Assembly: GCA_029907755.1 (NCBI GenBank)
Contig: JARYLH010000095.1
Location: 1-5,423, forward strand
From: Candidatus Methanosuratincola sp.
GTDB lineage: Archaea > Thermoproteota > Methanomethylicia > Methanomethylicales > Methanomethylicaceae
Length of the DNA: 5,423 bases
Direction of reading: 5' to 3'
Of this stretch, positions 4,796 to 5,423 are shown in pieces. The position numbers and the translations under genes are program-made. Position 1 is the first letter of the stretch, and each line of letters begins with the position of its first letter. Under the pieces are notes generated by a model. It was given only the letters and a program-made list of their open reading frames with translations. It was not told the DNA's origin and searched no databases.

Positions 4796-5423
4796 TTGTC
4801 GAAGATCGAAGTCAAAGACGGGATTTACTGGGTCGGAGCGGTCGACTGGGACGTAAGGAACTTCCACGGCTTCTCGTACACGACCCACAGGGGCACGAGC
4901 TACAACGCCTACCTGATAGTCGACGAGAAGATCGCTCTCGTAGACACCGTTCTCAGGCATTTCTCGGATGAGATGCTGGAGAGGATAGGAGAGGTGGTGG
5001 ACCCATCCAAGATAGACTACATCGTGATGAACCACGTGGAGTCGGACCACTCGAGCGCCCTCCCCGAGCTTTTGAGAATAGTACCGAATGCGAAGGTATT
5101 CGGCACCGCCAAGTGCAAGTCCGGGCTCGAGAAGCACTTCTTCTGCAAGATGGACTTCCAGACCGTGAAGACAGGGGACGAGCTCAGGCTGGGGAAGAGG
5201 ACGCTGATGTTCATCGAGGCTGCGATGCTGCACTGGCCCGACAGCATGTTCACTTACGTGAAGGAGGACGGGCTGCTCCTTCCCAACGACGCGTTCGGAC
5301 AGCACCTAGCTAGTTCTGGGAGGTTCGACGACGAGGTCGACGAGCACGTCCTGATGGAGGAGGCGGCGAAGTACTACGCGAACATACTTCTGCCGCTGAG
5401 CCCGCTCGTGAAGAAGAAGATCG
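4796..5423 (+). CDS. fprA: Flavodiiron protein (A-type flavoprotein), N-terminal part
   Basis: The first 209 codons of a cytoplasmic flavodiiron protein; these enzymes reduce oxygen to water and/or nitric oxide to nitrous oxide, with electrons from rubredoxin, NADH-linked partners or F420H2 depending on the lineage. Only the metallo-beta-lactamase-like diiron domain is in the window; the flavodoxin-like FMN domain should follow beyond the right edge. Typical N-terminal sequence is visible (VGAVDWDVRNFHG at 13-25, RGTSYNAYLIVD at 32-43). Iron ligands are complete as far as visible: H80-V-E82-S-D84-H85, H146 in LHWPDSMF and D165 in NDAFGQH; the last His, near 226 in relatives, lies outside. Start TTG 4796 gives MSKIEVKDGIYWVG, fits relatives and has AGGGAT five bases upstream; the nearby ATG 4777 is out of frame. 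Which gas is reduced, and whether a rubredoxin domain is fused at the C-terminus, cannot be seen. Confidence 0.95.
   Translation, partial: MSKIEVKDGIYWVGAVDWDVRNFHGFSYTTHRGTSYNAYLIVDEKIALVDTVLRHFSDEMLERIGEVVDPSKIDYIVMNHVESDHSSALPELLRIVPNAKVFGTAKCKSGLEKHFFCKMDFQTVKTGDELRLGKRTLMFIEAAMLHWPDSMFTYVKEDGLLLPNDAFGQHLASSGRFDDEVDEHVLMEEAAKYYANILLPLSPLVKKKI

Overview
The window looks like ordinary chromosome from an anaerobic or microaerophilic archaeon with GC-rich coding regions. Three things point to archaea. AT-rich TATA-like boxes lie about 40-55 nt upstream of most starts and imply short leaders. There is one strong GGAGGTG Shine-Dalgarno and two TTG starts. Arginine is often encoded by AGG, and gene ends carry oligo-T tracts rather than classic bacterial terminators (one possible exception, at the end of nnr). 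I cannot assign a phylum from sequence alone.

Layout, left to right: (1) a DJ-1/PfpI-family gene on the minus strand that runs off the left edge (1-490); (2) a 265-bp gap (491-755) holding that gene's promoter and a run of small hairpins; (3) a 12-TM major facilitator transporter on the minus strand (756-2066); (4) a 246-bp divergent spacer with the transporter promoter and a purine-rich tandem/mirror repeat; (5) rubredoxin (2313-2477) and rubrerythrin (2577-3080) on the plus strand, with a clear promoter in front of rubrerythrin; (6) a 36-bp convergent spacer with an oligo-T terminator on one strand and a hairpin plus T5 on the other; (7) a bifunctional NAD(P)H-hydrate epimerase/dehydratase on the minus strand (3117-4655); (8) a 140-bp divergent spacer; (9) the N-terminal part of an A-type flavoprotein (flavodiiron protein) on the plus strand, running off the right edge (4796-5423).

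Rubredoxin, rubrerythrin and flavodiiron protein form the known anaerobe set for reducing peroxide and oxygen, with rubredoxin as a plausible electron carrier. The nearby NAD(P)HX-repair enzyme and DJ-1-like protein fit a loose theme of redox and metabolite-damage defence, though the genes sit in several separate transcription units. I see no mobile element, CRISPR array, tRNA or rRNA. I do not see a previously undescribed system. The more unusual items are non-coding: a perfect 25-nt polypurine mirror repeat, three clustered hairpins in the 491-755 gap, and the compact convergent terminator.
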